From Corynebacterium crudilactis (GTDB lineage: Bacteria; Actinomycetota; Actinomycetes; Mycobacteriales; Mycobacteriaceae): DNA of 64,000 nt. Each line of letters starts with the position of its first letter. The first letter of the stretch is position 1. Below the pieces are notes generated by a model that did not search any database, was not told the DNA's origin, and worked only from the letters and a program-made list of their open reading frames with translations. Made by a program: the position numbers and the translations under genes. Below are positions 36,135 through 45,822 of the stretch, piece by piece. The stretch spans positions 1,005,358 through 1,069,357 of the forward strand of contig NZ_CP015622.1 in assembly GCF_001643015.1 (NCBI RefSeq), written 5' to 3'.

Positions 36135-37286
36135 ATGGCATTTGGATTTTTTGGTCGTAAAAAGGAAAGAAAAGATCGTCATAGTGGCGATCCAGAACGG
36201 GATTCTAAAAGTCGGCTTACTTCAGCAGATTTATTGCCGGATACAGATCTGCCACAGTTGAATCGTTCACGCGCAAATATGTTGCGCCAAGAATTGGAAT
36301 ACCGCTTTGCGCTGCAGGATGCACACATTAATATCGATGGTCATTCCGCAATGGTGCAGCGTGCTGATGGTGGGGCAGCGCATGTTTCATTGCGTACGCT
36401 CGCAATGAATGCGGCTGGGCTGGAAAATTTTGATCAATTGCCTGAGCTGGTGGAGAATTTCGTTCACGGCACCCTTGCTGATGCGACGTTGAAGGATCTT
36501 TCCACGGCGGACCTTTATAAGGCACTGCGCCTTCGGTTGTTGCCAACACCAAGTGAAAATGATGAGCTGGCGGAGTATGGCTTAACTATTGAGAGCAAAA
36601 TCCGCGATGACTCCATTTTGCGTACTTTCACTTCTGATATGTCGATTGCGCTGGTGCTCGATACTGAGCATGCTATTCGCATCCAGCCGCTCAAAGAGCT
36701 CGAGCGCTTTGATGACCTCGGCGCCCTAGAGCGGGCTGCGGATCGCAATACTTGGCAGGAGCTTTACGACGCGTCCGTGGACGTTACCTTCGTCGACGCC
36801 GAATCAGACAGCGAAGGTTCATCATTTTGGACCTTTGAATCCAACTCGTATTACCTCGGTAGTGCTCCGTTGTTCCTTGGCGATCTGCTCGCTAAGTGGG
36901 CACCAGATTTGGATCAGAGCGATGGGGTGATTTTTGCTGTTCCAGATCGTGACCTGTTAATCGCACGGCCTATTTCCACTGGTGAAAACCTGATGAATGG
37001 CATCACTGCGATGGTAAGAACTGCGATGCGCTTTGGCCTCGGGAACCCGACGTCGATAAGCCCGCGCTTGCACATGCTGCATGACAATCAGGTGATTACC
37101 TTTACCGACTACCGCATCGTCTCTCCTGAAATGGAGGCGGAGTGGGAAGAAAATTCTTTCGACGCGCCACCTGCTGGTGCCATCGGCATCGAAGTCCGCC
37201 CAGACCCCTACTTGATGGAGAGACTCCAACAGGGCGGGTTTGGGGATTTCGGTGATTTCGGAAAACCGCGCGATTTAGGGATGTAA
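36135..37286 (+). CDS. Conserved hypothetical protein, cytoplasmic
   Basis: 383 aa from ATG 36135 (GGAAGGAGG upstream). I do not recognise a family with confidence. The N terminus is highly charged (FGFFGRKKERKDRHSGD), there is no signal peptide or membrane helix, and the body is acidic with alternating helices and strands, including SMSIALVLDTEHAIRIQPLKEL-like and VIFAVPDRDLLIARPI stretches. The C-terminal tail is FGDFGDFGKPRD. It lies between the GntR gene and fumC and ends in a shared terminator. Confidence 0.78.
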   Translation: MAFGFFGRKKERKDRHSGDPERDSKSRLTSADLLPDTDLPQLNRSRANMLRQELEYRFALQDAHINIDGHSAMVQRADGGAAHVSLRTLAMNAAGLENFDQLPELVENFVHGTLADATLKDLSTADLYKALRLRLLPTPSENDELAEYGLTIESKIRDDSILRTFTSDMSIALVLDTEHAIRIQPLKELERFDDLGALERAADRNTWQELYDASVDVTFVDAESDSEGSSFWTFESNSYYLGSAPLFLGDLLAKWAPDLDQSDGVIFAVPDRDLLIARPISTGENLMNGITAMVRTAMRFGLGNPTSISPRLHMLHDNQVITFTDYRIVSPEMEAEWEENSFDAPPAGAIGIEVRPDPYLMERLQQGGFGDFGDFGKPRDLGM

Positions 37287-37321
37287 AAAAAGGGAGGAGA
37301 CTTAAAGTCTCCTCCCTTTTT
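37286..37321. terminator. Bidirectional terminator between the hypothetical gene and fumC
   Basis: AAAAAGGGAGGAGACT pairs with AGTCTCCTCCCTTTTT around a TAA loop; it serves both convergent genes. Confidence 0.9.
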
Positions 37322-37326
37322 ACAAA

Positions 37327-38748
37327 CTAGAAGTTGTTCTTGCGCTCGGTGTGAGCCATAGCGAGAACGTCGAGGCGCTTGTCCAGCTCTTCCTCCGTAA
37401 GCTTCACGCCATCAACCAAGCCCATATCAATGACAGTCTGGCGGATGGTCTTGCCCTCTGCCAGAGCGGTTTTAGCGACCTTCGCAGCAGCTTCGTAGCC
37501 GATTGCGGAGTTCAGTGGGGTGACGATGGAAGGTGAAGACTCAGCGAGCTGCTTCATGTGCTCTTCGTTTGGCTCGATGCCATCTACAAGGCGGGTAGCG
37601 AACACGCGGGAGGTATTAGCCAGCAGGCGAGCAGACTCAAGCACGTTGCGAGCCATCACTGGGATGAACACGTTGAGCTCGAACTGGCCCTGGGTACCGG
37701 AGAATGCAACAGCTGCATCGTTGCCGATAACCTGAGCGGAAACCTGGGTAGCGGTTTCGCACAGAACTGGGTTGACCTTGCCTGGCATGATGGAAGAACC
37801 TGGCTGCAGATCTGGAAGACGAATCTCGCCAAGACCGGTCAGTGGGCCAGAGCCCATCAGACGGATATCATTAGCGATCTTGTACAGGGAAACAGCGATA
37901 ACACGCATTGCGCCGGAGAACTCAACAAGAGCATCGCGAGCAGCCTGAGCCTCGAAGTGGTTCTCAGCCTCCTTGAGCTCCTTGACCTCAGTGAGGTTGA
38001 TGAGCTCAGCAACGACCTTGCCGCCGAAATCAGCGGAGGTGTTGATACCGGTACCAGCAGCGGTGCCACCGATTGCCAGCTCGCCCAAGCGAGGAAGAGT
38101 TGCCTCAACGCGCTCGATACCAAGCTGAATCTGGCGAGCGTAACCACCGAATTCCTGGCCTAGGGTAACTGGAACAGCATCCATGAGGTGGGTACGGCCG
38201 GATTTTACAACCTCAGCCCACTCATTCGCCTTCTTAGCCAAGGACTCGTGCAAGACCTTCAGGCCTGGAATGAGGTCATTGACAGCAGCTTCGGTTGCAG
38301 CAACGTGAGTTGCAGTTGGGAAGGTGTCATTGGAGGACTGGCCCATGTTCACGTGGTCATTAGGGTGAACCTCAACGCCGTTAGCCTTCGCGATGGAAGC
38401 GATAACCTCATTGGTGTTCATGTTGGAGGAAGTACCGGAACCAGTCTGGAACACATCAATTGGGAACTCTGCATCGTGCTTACCGGATGCGATTTCCTTG
38501 CCTGCTGCGATGATGGCATCTGCCTTATCGCCATCCAGCGCACCAGAATCCTTGTTTACCTGTGCACATGCTGCCTTCAGCAGGCCCATTGCACGGATCT
38601 GTGCAGATTCCAGACCGCGACCAGAGATCGGGAAGTTCTCCACTGCACGCTGAGTCTGTGCTTGCCACAGAGCCTTTGCTGGGACCTTCACTTCACCCAT
38701 GGTGTCGTGTTCAATACGGAATTCCTGCTCGGTCATGAAATCACTCAT
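37327..38748 (-). CDS. fumC: Fumarase, class II
   Basis: 473 aa from ATG 38748; a start at the fifth codon ([16 protein letters not shown], 38736) gives 469 aa as in C. glutamicum Fum. It interconverts fumarate and malate in the TCA cycle. The superfamily signature [11 protein letters not shown] is present, with [32 protein letters not shown] and the catalytic TAAGTGINT region. Codon use is that of a highly expressed gene. It is single, not part of an operon. Confidence 0.97.
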   Translation of the reverse strand: MSDFMTEQEFRIEHDTMGEVKVPAKALWQAQTQRAVENFPISGRGLESAQIRAMGLLKAACAQVNKDSGALDGDKADAIIAAGKEIASGKHDAEFPIDVFQTGSGTSSNMNTNEVIASIAKANGVEVHPNDHVNMGQSSNDTFPTATHVAATEAAVNDLIPGLKVLHESLAKKANEWAEVVKSGRTHLMDAVPVTLGQEFGGYARQIQLGIERVEATLPRLGELAIGGTAAGTGINTSADFGGKVVAELINLTEVKELKEAENHFEAQAARDALVEFSGAMRVIAVSLYKIANDIRLMGSGPLTGLGEIRLPDLQPGSSIMPGKVNPVLCETATQVSAQVIGNDAAVAFSGTQGQFELNVFIPVMARNVLESARLLANTSRVFATRLVDGIEPNEEHMKQLAESSPSIVTPLNSAIGYEAAAKVAKTALAEGKTIRQTVIDMGLVDGVKLTEEELDKRLDVLAMAHTERKNNF

Positions 38749-38931
38749 TTCTTACTGAGAATTAAATCGGCTGTCACAAGCTTACCTTCCTCGTAAGTGA
38801 TAAACACCAGGGTACCCACCAAAAGTGGGGTAGCTCCCTAAAGAGAGGTCTTAAATACTTCGTAGCTAAACTGAGTTAGAGTGTTCTTTCCTTATATTTT
38901 GCAACAAACTCAACCAAAAAAAGGGGTCATA

Positions 38932-39702
38932 ATGCATGATTCTGAAGATCTTTCGGGCGCAGTGTCTTTGACTAATAATGCTGCGAATCAGGAACTATTC
39001 CGTGACAATATGCGCGCTTTGTTGGTTCGTAGTTTGGGAGTGCGAGATCGTGAAGATTCTCTCGTCGCTCAAATCGCCGGAGACGTCGGTATGCGGATCA
39101 TTGAAGGTGAACTCTTGCCTGGTGATGAAGTGAATTCTGTTGGATTAGCAAAGCAATTTGGCACCAGTAGAACTCCCGTCCGTGAGGCATTATTGCTTTT
39201 GGAAAAGCACCGGATGGTGGAAGTTCCCGCGCGCCGTCGGCCACGGGTCTCTGAAGTCCATGATGTTTCAATTAAAGAGCTCTATCACGCGCGAGCATTG
39301 CTCACTGGTTATATGTCTGCGGCAGTGTGTAATAACTGGTCAGGTAATGATTTAGAGCCAGTGCGGGAAAAGATCTCGCAAATGGTTCAAGCTTGTGAAG
39401 CCAACGATGTAAATGCGTTTTTCTGGGCGAATATCACCATGGGAGAAATTGCTACGAACATTGCTGGCAATAGTATTGTTGCTGGATTTATTGATTCTGT
39501 TGGCTTATCTAGCCTGCGTTTACGTCGAAAGTCAATGACATTACCTGGAAGGATGCAGGAATCTACGCGAGATCATGAGCGCTTGTTGCTTGCTTTTGAG
39601 CGCCGTGACGGACAGCTAGCTAAGGCTTTATCCATGGGGATTATCCGAGATGCGTATCTCGCTCTGACTAAAGATGATCCGCGGAATTGGAATATGTCTT
39701 AA
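38932..39702 (+). CDS. GntR-family regulator next to the TRAP/CoA-transferase block
   Basis: 256 aa from ATG 38932 (AAGGGG upstream). The winged helix (about 45-115) has IIEGELLPGDEVNSVGLAKQFGTSRTPVREALLLLEKHRMVEV. The second half is a helical FCD-type ligand domain. It is convergent with the CoA-transferase remnant and separated from it by a shared terminator. It probably controls the TRAP cluster, but no operator is proven. This block sits between fumC and glpX, a position where I recall different genes in C. glutamicum ATCC 13032. Confidence 0.85.
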   Translation: MHDSEDLSGAVSLTNNAANQELFRDNMRALLVRSLGVRDREDSLVAQIAGDVGMRIIEGELLPGDEVNSVGLAKQFGTSRTPVREALLLLEKHRMVEVPARRRPRVSEVHDVSIKELYHARALLTGYMSAAVCNNWSGNDLEPVREKISQMVQACEANDVNAFFWANITMGEIATNIAGNSIVAGFIDSVGLSSLRLRRKSMTLPGRMQESTRDHERLLLAFERRDGQLAKALSMGIIRDAYLALTKDDPRNWNMS

Positions 39703-39712
39703 GGCATGAGAA

Positions 39713-39747
39713 AAGGTGGCAGGGAAGTATCCCTGCCACCTTTTTAG
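39713..39747. terminator. Bidirectional terminator between the GntR gene and the CoA-transferase remnant
   Basis: AAAAGGTGGCAGGGA and TCCCTGCCACCTTTTT pair around an AGTA loop, with A and T runs on the two sides. Confidence 0.9.
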
Positions 39748-39751
39748 TCTT

Positions 39752-40519
39752 CTAGTCCACCGAAACCTTTTGCAGTGGCGCTGTCACGATGCCTGCGGAA
39801 AGTAGGTTATCGATTTCCTCGGGGGTTTTGCCCAGCACAGTCTGCAAGATGTCGGCAGTGTGCTCACCGAGAGCTGGTGGGAAGGTATCCGAACCGCGAG
39901 GAGCACGAGATAGCTTAATTGGGTTGCCGAGGGTCTTCACGGAAGTTCCGTTGTCATCTGCAAGTTCAACAACCATGTCGCGGTGCAAGACTTGTGGGGA
40001 AGTCAAAGCTAGGTCAAGGGTATTAACCATTCCTACTGGGATGCCAGCTTCGTTGAAAAGTCGGACCCATTCTGCGGCTTCTTTGGTAAGGAATGCCGGT
40101 TCGATAATGCTCCACAGTGCTTCTTTGTTTTTCAGTCGATCGCGGTTGAGTGTGAAGCGAGGGTCTTCAAGAAGCTCTGGGTGTCCCAGCACCTCTGCCA
40201 TGGCCTTCCACATACGCTCGGTGTTAGCGGTGGTGACAATGTCGCGCCCATCGCCGGCGGTGAACTGGCGGTAAGTAGGAATCGCATCGTGTCCGCTACC
40301 TTGGAGTCCCGGTACAGCGCCAGATTCTAGGTAGTAAGTGCCCTGGTAGGACAGCATTGTCACCAGGCAGTCGAGCATGGAGATGTCGATGAATTCTCCT
40401 TGGCCGGTTTCTTTGACGTTGTGCAGTGCTGCCAAAATGCCGATGACGGCGTGCAGTCCTGCAGCCAGGTCGCCGACAGGGATGCCGGTGCGCACTGGGT
40501 GTCCGCCGCGTTCGCCTGT
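39752..40519 (-). pseudogene. CaiB/BaiF CoA-transferase, 5'-truncated remnant
   Basis: About 255 codons of a class III CoA-transferase: TGERGGHPVRTGIPVGDLAAGLHAVIGILAAL, GEFIDISMLDCLVTMLSYQG and the C-terminal domain are intact. Family members have about 400 residues, so about 145-150 N-terminal residues, including the usual CoA-binding start, are missing. Reading upstream in frame meets TAG (40522-40520) right at the fusion to dctM. A GTG at 40495 would give 247 aa, but no ribosome site supports it. The likely cause is a deletion joining the gene to dctM. The substrate acid is unknown; the TRAP transporter next to it suggests a dicarboxylate-type acid. Confidence 0.82.
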
Positions 40520-41756
40520 CTACGTCTAGCGCATTCAGTGTAGGGAGCATCACAGGAACACTGAGCAGCATCAGTGAGATGGGGTCCATAAACATGCCAA
40601 GCACGATCATGATGATGAGAGCTGCGATGACGAACTGGGTACTGGATAGTCCCATGGATTCGATCCACTCGGTGAACAGGAATGGGATGCCACTTAACGC
40701 CAGCATTCGGGTGACAAATGCTGCACCAATCAGGAGGAAGAACACGCCGCCGGTGGCATAAACGGTTCCGGCAAGAGCGCTACCGATGGTGGATAGGAAC
40801 TCGCGGCCTTTGTACGCCATAGCAATCAGTATGGCACCGATACAGCCGACTGCTGCAGCTTCTGTGGCGGTAAAGAAGCCGCCATACATGCCACCAAGGA
40901 TGATTGTGACCAGAATTGGCAAAGGCCAGACCTGGCCAAGTGATACCCAACGTGCTTTCCATCCAACAGCAGGTAATTTTTCTCCAGCAACTGATGGAAA
41001 TGCAATGGCCAAGATGATGATAGCTGCGTTAACTACTAGGGCCAGGAGGATTCCGGGAATAACACCGGCGAGCAACTGTGGGCCAACCGGAAGGTTTGCA
41101 ATTCCGGCATAAACTACCAGTAAGAGGCTAGGTGGGATCAGCTGACCAGGAAGGCCTGCCATGATCACAGAACCCAGGGCCAGGCGCTTGTCGTATCCAG
41201 ATTTCAACATTTCAGGGATACCAATTCGGCTAATCGCATAAGCAATGCCAATGGTAGATCCACTGGCAGCGGCCAAACCTGCACCGGCCATATTGGTGGT
41301 AACTGCAAGTCCACCCGGCAGCCAATTTAGCCAGGCACGTGCAGCATCGAAAATGCGTGTTGTGGCTCCACTTTTCCATAGCAGCAGACCCATGAAAATG
41401 AACATGGGAATGACTGAAAGTGACCAGCTTGCTCCATTGGCTGCAGGGAGATCGACCAGGCTGCGTTCTACTACTGATGATCCACTAATGCGCCAGATAC
41501 CGAGGATTCCAGCGATGCCCATGGCGACGGCGATAGGAACTTTCCAGGCCATCAGGGTGAGGAGCAAAACTAGGCAAACACCGGCTACTTGATATTTTGT
41601 GGTCAAAAGACCTGAGAAAATCAGCCCTACTTCTCCGAGGAGAATGACGGCCATGATGGTTAGCGTGATTGACGTAGGTTTGCTGGACTTTTTAAGAGAG
41701 CCTAAAGCTGCATTTTCGACGCTAGGTGTCGGTTTTGTTTGCACTGCTAAAGTCAT
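40518..41756 (-). pseudogene. dctM: TRAP transporter large permease DctM, 3'-truncated
   Basis: 413 recognisable codons of the 12-helix TRAP large subunit: WKVPIAVAMGIAGI, FIFMGLLLWKSG, GLAAASGSTIGIAYAISRIGIPEM and MDPISLMLLSVPVMLPTLNALDVD. Right after ALDVD the homology stops; the frame runs 73 nonsense Arg/His/Pro-rich codons to 40296 through the CoA-transferase gene in another frame. Intact DctM proteins continue about 70 residues with another helix. The frame starts with a 4-bp overlap with dctQ. The transporter is therefore probably inactive. Confidence 0.82.
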
Positions 41757-42391
41757 TTGTTTGTGCTCCTTTCAGAAGAGTCTTCTGCCACCAGTTGTGT
41801 TTCTAGATCTGCCAATACATCAGCTTCTTCACCAGTAGCGTCCATTTCAGCGGAAAGTACGGCGTCTTTATTGACTAATAATTGGATGATGTTGGCGACG
41901 ACGACGAGGAAGAAAGCGAGGCAGGCTAGTGGGATCGCAAAGCGAGGAGGCCACACGGTGACACCGGTGGAGGAGTCATACTCTCCCACAGACATCTGTT
42001 CGAGAGCATTGTTGAAACCAGCCCAACCGATCATTAATACGAAAATGCCGGTGAATGTTAATGCCACGATGGACATAATTTGCTGTCCGCGAGGAGTGAG
42101 ACGCTCGTAGACGAGTGGGAGATCGGTATGCTCACCGTAGTGTTGTGCTGCTGCAATCCCAAAGAAGACGAGTGGAAGCATCCACCAGAAGGAAACAAAC
42201 TGGTTGGTGCCTTGAATTGGCATGTTGAGGCCGAACCGTAATGCCACATCCAAAAACACATTTATAACCATTCCAAAGGCTGCCACCGCACCTAAGACAA
42301 TGGAAAGACGGATGAGGATTTTGACCGATAGATCAATTCCACGGATCAAAGAACTTGGTTGCTCTGCCTGAGTCTTAAGTGTGCTACTCAT
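41753..42391 (-). CDS. dctQ: TRAP transporter small permease DctQ
   Basis: 212 aa. Four hydrophobic helices (about 33-52, 66-85, 106-127, 145-170) and the small-subunit motif NQFVSFWWMLPLVFFGIAAAQHYGEHT. In TRAP systems it joins DctM to form the sodium-driven permease fed by DctP. The acidic C-terminal tail (ADVLADLETQLVAEDSSE) is cytoplasmic. Its stop overlaps the dctM start by 4 bp, and it lies 24 bp after dctP. Confidence 0.88.
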   Translation of the reverse strand: MSSTLKTQAEQPSSLIRGIDLSVKILIRLSIVLGAVAAFGMVINVFLDVALRFGLNMPIQGTNQFVSFWWMLPLVFFGIAAAQHYGEHTDLPLVYERLTPRGQQIMSIVALTFTGIFVLMIGWAGFNNALEQMSVGEYDSSTGVTVWPPRFAIPLACLAFFLVVVANIIQLLVNKDAVLSAEMDATGEEADVLADLETQLVAEDSSERSTNK

Positions 42392-42415
42392 GTCTATCCT
42401 TTAATGGTTGCGGGA

Positions 42416-43663
42416 TTAGGAGAGTGTGTTGAAGATTTCTTCATCGAGCTTGTCTGCCCATGGCTGGAGATCTACAGAATCTGTGCCAAGGGATGTTGCC
42501 CAATCCTGGTGATTGGCGTATCCGCCGTCGTAGCCAAGGTCTTCGACGATGCCGACCCACTTTTCACGGAGCTGCTCGTATTCGGTGACTGCCGCATTGG
42601 AATCAGAGACTGCTGCTGGTGGGTTATCAATCATGTCCTGGCGAACTTGTGCGAAGTGGGAATCTAACGCTTGCTGTAGATCTGCCGCTGGCTCGTGGTA
42701 ATTCAGTGCCATGGCATCCTGCTCTTGGTGGAAACGCTTCTGTTCATCGAAGTAACCGGTGTAGTAGATCTTGAGGAATTCAGCGCGGTTATCGTCGAAA
42801 GCAGCTTTTTGCTCTGCGGTCAGGGAATCCATGAAGTTATTGGAGGAAGCTAGGGAGATAGAACTCCAACCAGGGAAATCGACCTTGGTGAAGTTCTTTC
42901 CAATTTCCCAGAGGCCAAGGCCAGTCATGTCGGGTTCTGCGCCAACGAAGCAGTCGACGACTCCACGTTCAAAGCCTTCATAAATTTCTGCGCCGGACAG
43001 GGTTACGGGAGTCATTCCTAGAGCGGTGACTGCCTTGGAGTACATTTCGCCACCGACACGGACTCGTTTACCGCGTGTATCTTCGAGAGATTCCACGGGC
43101 TCTTTGCAAAGCATCTGGTAGTTATCATGATTTTGGAAACGTGGGATAAGCGGATAAATACCCTGGTCACTTAGTTCGTTAGATACCTCAGGGTGGTTAT
43201 ATGCCCATTCAATGGCAGCAGCGGCATTGGCCAGGAGACCCACGACAGGTCGATCATCGCCGCCGTATCCAAGCTGGGCTGCCCAAGCATCAATTGGGAA
43301 AGACGCGGGAGTGTAGGCCATTCCTAGATAGCCAAGATCGATGATTCCACCGGTGATGCTGGTGGCAACCTCAGGTTGTTTGACGAGGGAATCGGCGAAG
43401 TAATGCTCGAATGTCAGCTCACCATTGGATGCTTCAGAGACGACATCGCCGAACTGTGTCATAGCCGTGCTCATCATATGATCGGGACCATATGGTGGGT
43501 TTGCCTTAACCACTACGTTGGCGCCGGGGTCTGCGGATCCTTCAGCAGCTAGACCGCCACCACCACAAGCTGTAAGAGCCAATGCGGAGACAAGCGCAGT
43601 TGTGGATAAAAAGCCACGCTTAATACAGCGGGAGTGGAGCGCTGACGTAAAACCAGAAACCAT
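42416..43663 (-). CDS. dctP: TRAP transporter solute-binding lipoprotein DctP
   Basis: 415 aa from ATG 43663 (AAAGGGGAATCAC upstream). A signal peptide ends in lipobox LTAC (Cys about 33), so the protein is membrane-anchored outside the cell. The DctP fold is visible: RFQNHDNYQMLCKEPVESLEDTRGKRVRVGGEMYSKAVTALGMTPVTLSGAEIYEGFERGVVDCFVG, with the conserved Arg region that binds the substrate carboxylate. It probably binds an organic acid; the exact ligand is unknown. First gene of dctP-dctQ-dctM'-CoA-transferase'. Confidence 0.88.
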   Translation of the reverse strand: MVSGFTSALHSRCIKRGFLSTTALVSALALTACGGGGLAAEGSADPGANVVVKANPPYGPDHMMSTAMTQFGDVVSEASNGELTFEHYFADSLVKQPEVATSITGGIIDLGYLGMAYTPASFPIDAWAAQLGYGGDDRPVVGLLANAAAAIEWAYNHPEVSNELSDQGIYPLIPRFQNHDNYQMLCKEPVESLEDTRGKRVRVGGEMYSKAVTALGMTPVTLSGAEIYEGFERGVVDCFVGAEPDMTGLGLWEIGKNFTKVDFPGWSSISLASSNNFMDSLTAEQKAAFDDNRAEFLKIYYTGYFDEQKRFHQEQDAMALNYHEPAADLQQALDSHFAQVRQDMIDNPPAAVSDSNAAVTEYEQLREKWVGIVEDLGYDGGYANHQDWATSLGTDSVDLQPWADKLDEEIFNTLS

Positions 43664-44011
43664 GTGATTCCCCTTTGGGTTGTAAACCAAAACTATTATG
43701 TGTCGACAGTTTAAGTTTGACCCAATATTAAGACAAGTGTTTCTCCTCACTTTATTTGAATCATGTTACCCCCATCTCTTAATATTTTTGCTGCTAAATT
43801 CAGGGAATAAAAACGGGGAGTAGTCTTTTATTTAAGCTAAAGAAGCTTCAACCTTGGTGTATGGGAATATTCATTGTGTGTACTCCCAACTTTTAAAGAC
43901 TGGGAGTTTGTATAAATTCTGGGGGTAATGAGTGATGTTGGAAGTTGGGCGACTATCCCTTAAAGTCGACACAATTCTATATTGGTAACTTTTAAGAACG
44001 CATAAAAATAA
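43664..44011. promoter_or_regulatory. Upstream region of the TRAP operon with inverted repeats
   Basis: About 350 bp with no gene. It holds ACTCCCA (43882-43888) with TGGGAGT (43901-43907), perfect 7-bp arms with a 12-nt spacer, and TTACCCCCA (about 43765) with TGGGGGTAA (about 43920), 9-bp complementary arms about 150 bp apart. These are candidate sites for the GntR regulator and DNA looping; no -10 element is certain. Confidence 0.4.
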
Positions 44012-44044
44012 CCCCCTGTCACCTCATGAAAAGGTAACAGGGGG
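44012..44044 (-). terminator. Terminator of glpX
   Basis: CCCCCTGTCACCT (44012-44024) pairs with AGGTAACAGGGGG (44032-44044) with one wobble, followed in the gene direction by a T-rich tract. Confidence 0.85.
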
Positions 44045-44064
44045 CTCTAAAACCCTGGAAAGGT

Positions 44065-45069
44065 TTAGGTAGTAGTGGTGTAATCCACTACGGAGTATTC
44101 CTGGAGCTTAGCGAGCTGGTGCACAGACTCAATGTGGCGGATGGTTCCAGACTTGGAACGCATAACCAATGAGCGAGTGGTGGCGCCGTTAGCGCGGTAG
44201 GAGACACCACGAAGCATGTCACCGTTGGTGACACCGGTTGCTACGAAGTAGCAGTTGTCGGAGCTGACGAGGTCATTGGTATGCAAGACTTTGTTGAGCT
44301 CGAGGCCTGCATCGGCTGCCTTCTGGCGTTCGAAGTCATTCATTGGCGCCAGGATTCCCTGGATTTCGCCACCCATGCACTTCATTGCACAAGCGGTGAT
44401 GATGCCTTCTGGGGTACCACCAGTGCCCATCATCATGTCTACAGAGTTGGAAGCCTGTGCTGCTGCAACTGCACCTGCAACGTCGCCGTCAGAGATGAGA
44501 CGAACCTTTGCTCCTGCACGGCGAATGTCAGAGATCAATTCGATGTGGCGAGGGCGGTCAAGGACAATAACGGTGACATCGGAAGCATTGATGCCCTTGG
44601 CTTTTGCCACTGCGTTGATGTTGTGTGCAACTGGAGCTTCAATATCAACCTTTCCAGCAGCTTCAGGTCCAACGGCCAGCTTTTTCATGTAGAAAACTGC
44701 GGAAGGATCGTACATGGAGCCACGCTCGGCAGCTGCAAGTACGGAAATTGCGTTGGGACGGCCTTCGGCCATCAAGGTTGTTCCATCAACTGGGTCAACT
44801 GCGATGTCTACTTCAGCGCCAAAGCCGGTTCCGACCTCTTCGCCGTTATACAGCATTGGAGCTTCGTCTTTTTCGCCTTCACCGATGACAACGACGCCGC
44901 GCATGGCTACAGAGTTGATGAGTTGACGCATGGCATCGACAGCGGCACCGTCACCTTCGTTTTTCATACCGCGTCCAACCCAGCGTCCGGAAGCCAAGGC
45001 TGCAGCTTCCGTAACTCGCACCAGTTCCATTGCGAGGTTACGGTCCGGCATTTCGGCGTTAAGGTTCAT
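44065..45069 (-). CDS. glpX: Fructose-1,6-bisphosphatase, class II
   Basis: 334 aa from ATG 45069, behind AGGAGG; the longer frame is rejected. It removes the 1-phosphate of fructose 1,6-bisphosphate in gluconeogenesis and is the sole FBPase known in C. glutamicum. GlpX motifs: [32 protein letters not shown] with the metal-binding DPxDGT, and [22 protein letters not shown]. It is divergent from the DUF4245 gene, as in mycobacteria. Codon use suggests strong expression. Confidence 0.96.
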   Translation of the reverse strand: MNLNAEMPDRNLAMELVRVTEAAALASGRWVGRGMKNEGDGAAVDAMRQLINSVAMRGVVVIGEGEKDEAPMLYNGEEVGTGFGAEVDIAVDPVDGTTLMAEGRPNAISVLAAAERGSMYDPSAVFYMKKLAVGPEAAGKVDIEAPVAHNINAVAKAKGINASDVTVIVLDRPRHIELISDIRRAGAKVRLISDGDVAGAVAAAQASNSVDMMMGTGGTPEGIITACAMKCMGGEIQGILAPMNDFERQKAADAGLELNKVLHTNDLVSSDNCYFVATGVTNGDMLRGVSYRANGATTRSLVMRSKSGTIRHIESVHQLAKLQEYSVVDYTTTT

Positions 45070-45240
45070 GTGAAGGGCCTCCTGGGGGCACTTGATCCGA
45101 CCTAGGGTAACTAGGCGCGTTATTGAAGTATCGACGCTTGGGTGTTTCACCCGCACTTTATCCATTGTTGCACTTTTGTGTCCGTAGTTTTGGTTTCTGG
45201 ACACCCAAAAGGGGGACTGGGGGCAAAGTCATGCCATACT

Positions 45241-45822
45241 ATGCGAGTGGCTGAGAAACGACCGAAAATATTTGATGGCAGTCGAGACATGATTATCTCG
45301 CTCGTGGTGTCCGCAATCATCATGTTGTTAGCGGTGGGTTTTACGGGAATGTGTTCATTCAACACCGGAACCCCAGAAAATGGGCAAGTACCGTCAGTTG
45401 ATGCTTCTACTTTTATGTCCATGGAAGCTCGCGCGATGGCTGATGATCATGCCACCCGTTTGCCAGAAACTCCTGAAGGCTGGACTACAAATTCAGCTCG
45501 ACGCACCATGGTGGATGATTCCCCTGCGTCAGTAATTGGATATGTCACCGCGCAGGAAGGCTATATTCAGCTGACCCAAACTGGTGAAAACATTGAAGAT
45601 TCAGTTGTTGGATATGACTCTCGTTGGCGTGATCTTTCTGATTCTTATGATCTTGATGGGCATCCAGTGGGTATTTATACCTCTCAAGAATCTGATGTGC
45701 GTGATCTGCGGGTGATGGATCTGGGCGATGCTCGCGTGATGGTTTCTGGAGCAGCAACAGATGAGGAGTTCAATGAACTTCTGAGTGCTGTTGCCGCTAC
45801 GCAGCCACTGCCAACCAACTAA
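45241..45822 (+). CDS. DUF4245 membrane-anchored protein
   Basis: 193 aa from ATG 45241; a GTG two codons on is also possible. A single membrane helix at about residues 17-37 leads to an extracytoplasmic domain with TPEGWTTNSARRT, AQEGYIQLTQTGE and a C-terminal MVSGAATDEEFNELLSAV segment, as in DUF4245 (PF14030). The function is unknown. Its place beside glpX is conserved in mycobacteria and corynebacteria. The last 4 bp overlap the convergent MFS gene. Confidence 0.85.
   Translation: MRVAEKRPKIFDGSRDMIISLVVSAIIMLLAVGFTGMCSFNTGTPENGQVPSVDASTFMSMEARAMADDHATRLPETPEGWTTNSARRTMVDDSPASVIGYVTAQEGYIQLTQTGENIEDSVVGYDSRWRDLSDSYDLDGHPVGIYTSQESDVRDLRVMDLGDARVMVSGAATDEEFNELLSAVAATQPLPTN

Noticed and set aside
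37351-38796. Long plus-strand frames opposite fumC (up to 202 codons)
   Set aside because: They mirror the strong codon bias of fumC on the other strand; no ribosome sites or families. The same holds for frames opposite eno and glpX.
40296-40517. C-terminal extension of DctM (73 codons)
   Set aside because: Arg/His/Pro-rich nonsense in the wrong frame of the CoA-transferase gene; not a real domain.
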